Origin: Candida dubliniensis CD36
Taxonomy: Eukaryota; Ascomycota; Pichiomycetes; Serinales; Debaryomycetaceae
DNA: 64,000 bases
Assembly: GCF_000026945.1 (NCBI RefSeq)
Contig: NC_012863.1
Coordinates: 1,207,501 to 1,271,500, forward strand
Direction of reading: 5' to 3'
The notes below the pieces were generated by a model. The model saw only the letters and a list, made by a program, of their open reading frames with translations, ran no database searches and was not told the origin of the DNA. Both the position numbers and the translations under genes were made by a program. This document shows positions 62,201 through 64,000 of the stretch, one piece after another (position 1 is the first letter of the stretch; every line of letters begins with the position of its first letter).

Positions 62201-64000
62201 TTAGTTCTTCGAAGATCCAAATAATTTTCTCAATTTTTTAAACTTCTTTTCCTTTTTAGGAGATGAATCCTTTGGTTCTGGTTCGTTTCTTAAACTGGCA
62301 ACAGGAGGAGCAGACGATTGAGGAGTCCAAATATCTTCATCAGAATCATTAAATCGTGAAGTAAAATTTCTAGTTGGCAACGAATCACCACCTTCATCAT
62401 CATCAGAGTCATCTAACCTCGATTTGAAAGTTTTTGACAGTTGATATTGTTGCACCGGTTTAGTCTGTTGAACACTCAGCGATTGCGATTGTGGTTGTGA
62501 CTGCGATTTTTGCTGTTGAGACTTGGTTGGTTTGGATGCTGCGGTAGCTTCCGGATTGAATGGTTTTGATCCGTGACTTTGTGTTGCTGTTGGAGCAACC
62601 GGGTCTCTCAATGTAGTTCTAGCAGGTCGATCACCAATTCTTCTTCCTTGGGATCTAGGAGGGACACCATGGTTGTTGTGTCCATTAGACTCTACTTCTC
62701 GAGAAAATGAGGACTTCTTTGCTAATGACGGTTTAAATTCAGAATGTGGTCTGGCTTGAGCCTTAGCATATAGAGCTTCAGCTTTCAACTTAGAAGGTGA
62801 CTGATAACCAGGTTGTAATGCTGGGTGAGATGGAATTGGTTGTACCGCTGAATTAGGGCGTAACGAACGATTGCTCATTCCAGACTGTTTTTCGATGTGT
62901 TGCATTGAATATGGTCTGGCACCACCTCTTTGAGTTTGTGGTGGAGGTTTTCTCAATGTTTGATGGGATAATCGTTTGGTTGGTTTATTGGCTGTTGCTG
63001 GGTTACCAAACAGTGGATAAGCACTGCCAAATGCACTGCTGGCACTACCAACACCACCACTACCACTTCCAGCTTTAGCTAATGCAAAATCAGGGTTATT
63101 ATTAAGATTTGAATTAGACAACTTTGAATTCAAACGAGTATTTTCTGCTGTTGTCAAAGAAAGGTACGCCTGTTGGGCAGCATTCCCTTTGGTCACTGGT
63201 TGCTGTTGCTGGTGCTGTTGTTGAGTTGGCGTAGTAAATGAAGATGCACTCTTTAATGCTGACTTCATGGGTTTCCTTTGTGAATCGTTTGAAAAAAGTG
63301 AAGATTTAGAACTAACATTTGATGAAGCACCTGGTGCTAGTAATGTATCTTCACTTTCTATTTTGCTATTCTCGTGCTCTGGATTCAATTTTTCTATGTC
63401 TTCTTCATCTGCAACTGCTGGCTCAATGATTTCTGGTTTATTGTTAAACTGTGGACGCAACTGGTTAGCTAATTTGCTTCGCTCTTGTTCCTCATCGGAG
63501 TCATCGATTTCTTCAATAGTAATAGCAGAAGTATTGTCTTGTTGTAACAATTCCGATGACTGTAGATTTTGATATTGGTTGATCACACCAAGCTCTGTTG
63601 CAACATTTGGATCCAAAGTCTTGGAATCTTTGTCATCATCAGATACGGACGACCTTTCAACAAAAGATGAACCTAAATGACCAGCTTCATAAAAATCGTC
63701 AGTTGATTTTTCATCGTCAAGAGTAGACAAAAACGGTTTAGTAATTTTTCCATCAGCACTACACTGTTCCTGAACTTGAGAAGTTGAAACAGAAACTAAA
63801 ACTGAGTTTTCGGGTTGGGCACCAAGTATTTGGTGTTTCAAATTATCAGCAGCTTCAGAAAGTGACTGACTTCTTCCGTTTGACAACGTACCTTCTGATT
63901 TATCAATTGTGACACCAGTGTTATCAGTTTCTGAAGGTTTACTATTATCTGAACTATCTACAGCGATAGCACTCAGCTCTTCTTTCAAACGTTTATCATC
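62201..64000 (-). CDS. Ser/Gln/Pro-rich protein of unknown function, 5' end outside the window
   Basis: An open frame runs from the right window edge to a TAG at 62203-62201, giving 599 codons. No ATG start is visible; a TTG at 63988 is simply an internal leucine. The protein is largely disordered: acidic/Ser-rich in the first 200 residues (with IEEIDDSDEEQE), then poly-Gln, Asn, Gly/Ser and Pro-rich blocks. A DDSDDDEGGDSLPTRNFTSR / NDSDEDIWTP pair forms a short internal repeat near the C terminus. The last 20 residues are strongly basic (KKEKKFKKLRKLFG), fit for binding acidic membrane or a partner. An actin-patch or polarity scaffold of the Aim21 kind is possible, but I do not recognise it firmly. 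Confidence 0.75.
   Translation of the reverse strand, partial: DDKRLKEELSAIAVDSSDNSKPSETDNTGVTIDKSEGTLSNGRSQSLSEAADNLKHQILGAQPENSVLVSVSTSQVQEQCSADGKITKPFLSTLDDEKSTDDFYEAGHLGSSFVERSSVSDDDKDSKTLDPNVATELGVINQYQNLQSSELLQQDNTSAITIEEIDDSDEEQERSKLANQLRPQFNNKPEIIEPAVADEEDIEKLNPEHENSKIESEDTLLAPGASSNVSSKSSLFSNDSQRKPMKSALKSASSFTTPTQQQHQQQQPVTKGNAAQQAYLSLTTAENTRLNSKLSNSNLNNNPDFALAKAGSGSGGVGSASSAFGSAYPLFGNPATANKPTKRLSHQTLRKPPPQTQRGGARPYSMQHIEKQSGMSNRSLRPNSAVQPIPSHPALQPGYQSPSKLKAEALYAKAQARPHSEFKPSLAKKSSFSREVESNGHNNHGVPPRSQGRRIGDRPARTTLRDPVAPTATQSHGSKPFNPEATAASKPTKSQQQKSQSQPQSQSLSVQQTKPVQQYQLSKTFKSRLDDSDDDEGGDSLPTRNFTSRFNDSDEDIWTPQSSAPPVASLRNEPEPKDSSPKKEKKFKKLRKLFGSSKN

Noticed and set aside
1..64000. tRNA genes
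   Set aside because: I looked for B-box-like GGTTCGA-type words on both strands and found none in a plausible cloverleaf.

Overview
This window is fungal nuclear DNA, almost certainly Candida albicans or a very close relative. The evidence is an AT-rich, nearly intron-free gene layout with poly-Gln and poly-Asn tracts, genes typical of the CTG clade (a tuberin/TSC2 homologue, an FGR6-like gene), and one intron with the yeast-type GTAAGT / TACTAAC / TAG signals. The strongest evidence is a mid-window repeat block with about 172-bp units carrying SfiI sites (GGCC-GTTTT-GGCC). This matches the Major Repeat Sequence (MRS: HOK, RPS and RB2 parts), known from C. albicans. In this clade CUG is read as serine, so leucines at CTG codons in a standard translation should be read as serine.

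Left arm (1-21.8 kb): the 5' end of an unidentified gene; a Puf3-type mRNA-binding protein; signal-peptidase subunit Spc1; a D-2-hydroxyacid dehydrogenase; a KdsD-type SIS sugar-phosphate isomerase; Tsc2, the Rheb GAP upstream of TOR; a general amino acid permease with a Gcn4 site upstream; a secreted Vps62-like protein; NADH-cytochrome b5 reductase Cbr1; and the Tpa1 ribosomal prolyl hydroxylase.

Middle (about 22-38.1 kb): a gene-poor MRS block. A HOK-like part (about 22-29.1 kb) carries a four-copy degenerate repeat of about 200 bp, decayed ORF remnants and a pseudogene of the NAD-isocitrate dehydrogenase regulatory subunit. An RPS-like part (about 29.1-31.3 kb) holds nine tandem units of about 172 bp, two with intact SfiI sites. 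An RB2-like part (about 31.3-38.1 kb) holds a frameshifted FGR6 copy, a five-copy repeat of about 200 bp, an A-rich tract, and a GC-richer islet with a GAGCCA hexamer array. The part boundaries are inferred, not seen as sharp edges.

Right arm (38.1-64 kb): HOM3 aspartate kinase with a Gcn4 site; a Gvp36-like BAR protein; aromatic aminotransferase ARO9; gamma-tubulin TUB4, with an 8-nt first exon and a 93-nt intron; a secreted protein with two alpha-helical repeats; the giant lipid-transfer protein FMP27; a GRAM-TBC-EF-hand Rab GAP (GYP2/MDR1 type); and a Ser/Gln-rich protein cut by the window end.

The genes are ordinary single-copy eukaryotic genes without operons. Loose functional links are amino-acid metabolism and sensing (permease, HOM3, ARO9, TSC2-TOR) and membrane traffic (GVP36, GYP2, FMP27, VPS62-like). 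I found no tRNA, rRNA, CRISPR array or intact transposon. The least explained parts are the decayed coding fragments and the two separate repeat families of about 200 bp inside the MRS, and a coding-like stretch between CBR1 and TPA1.
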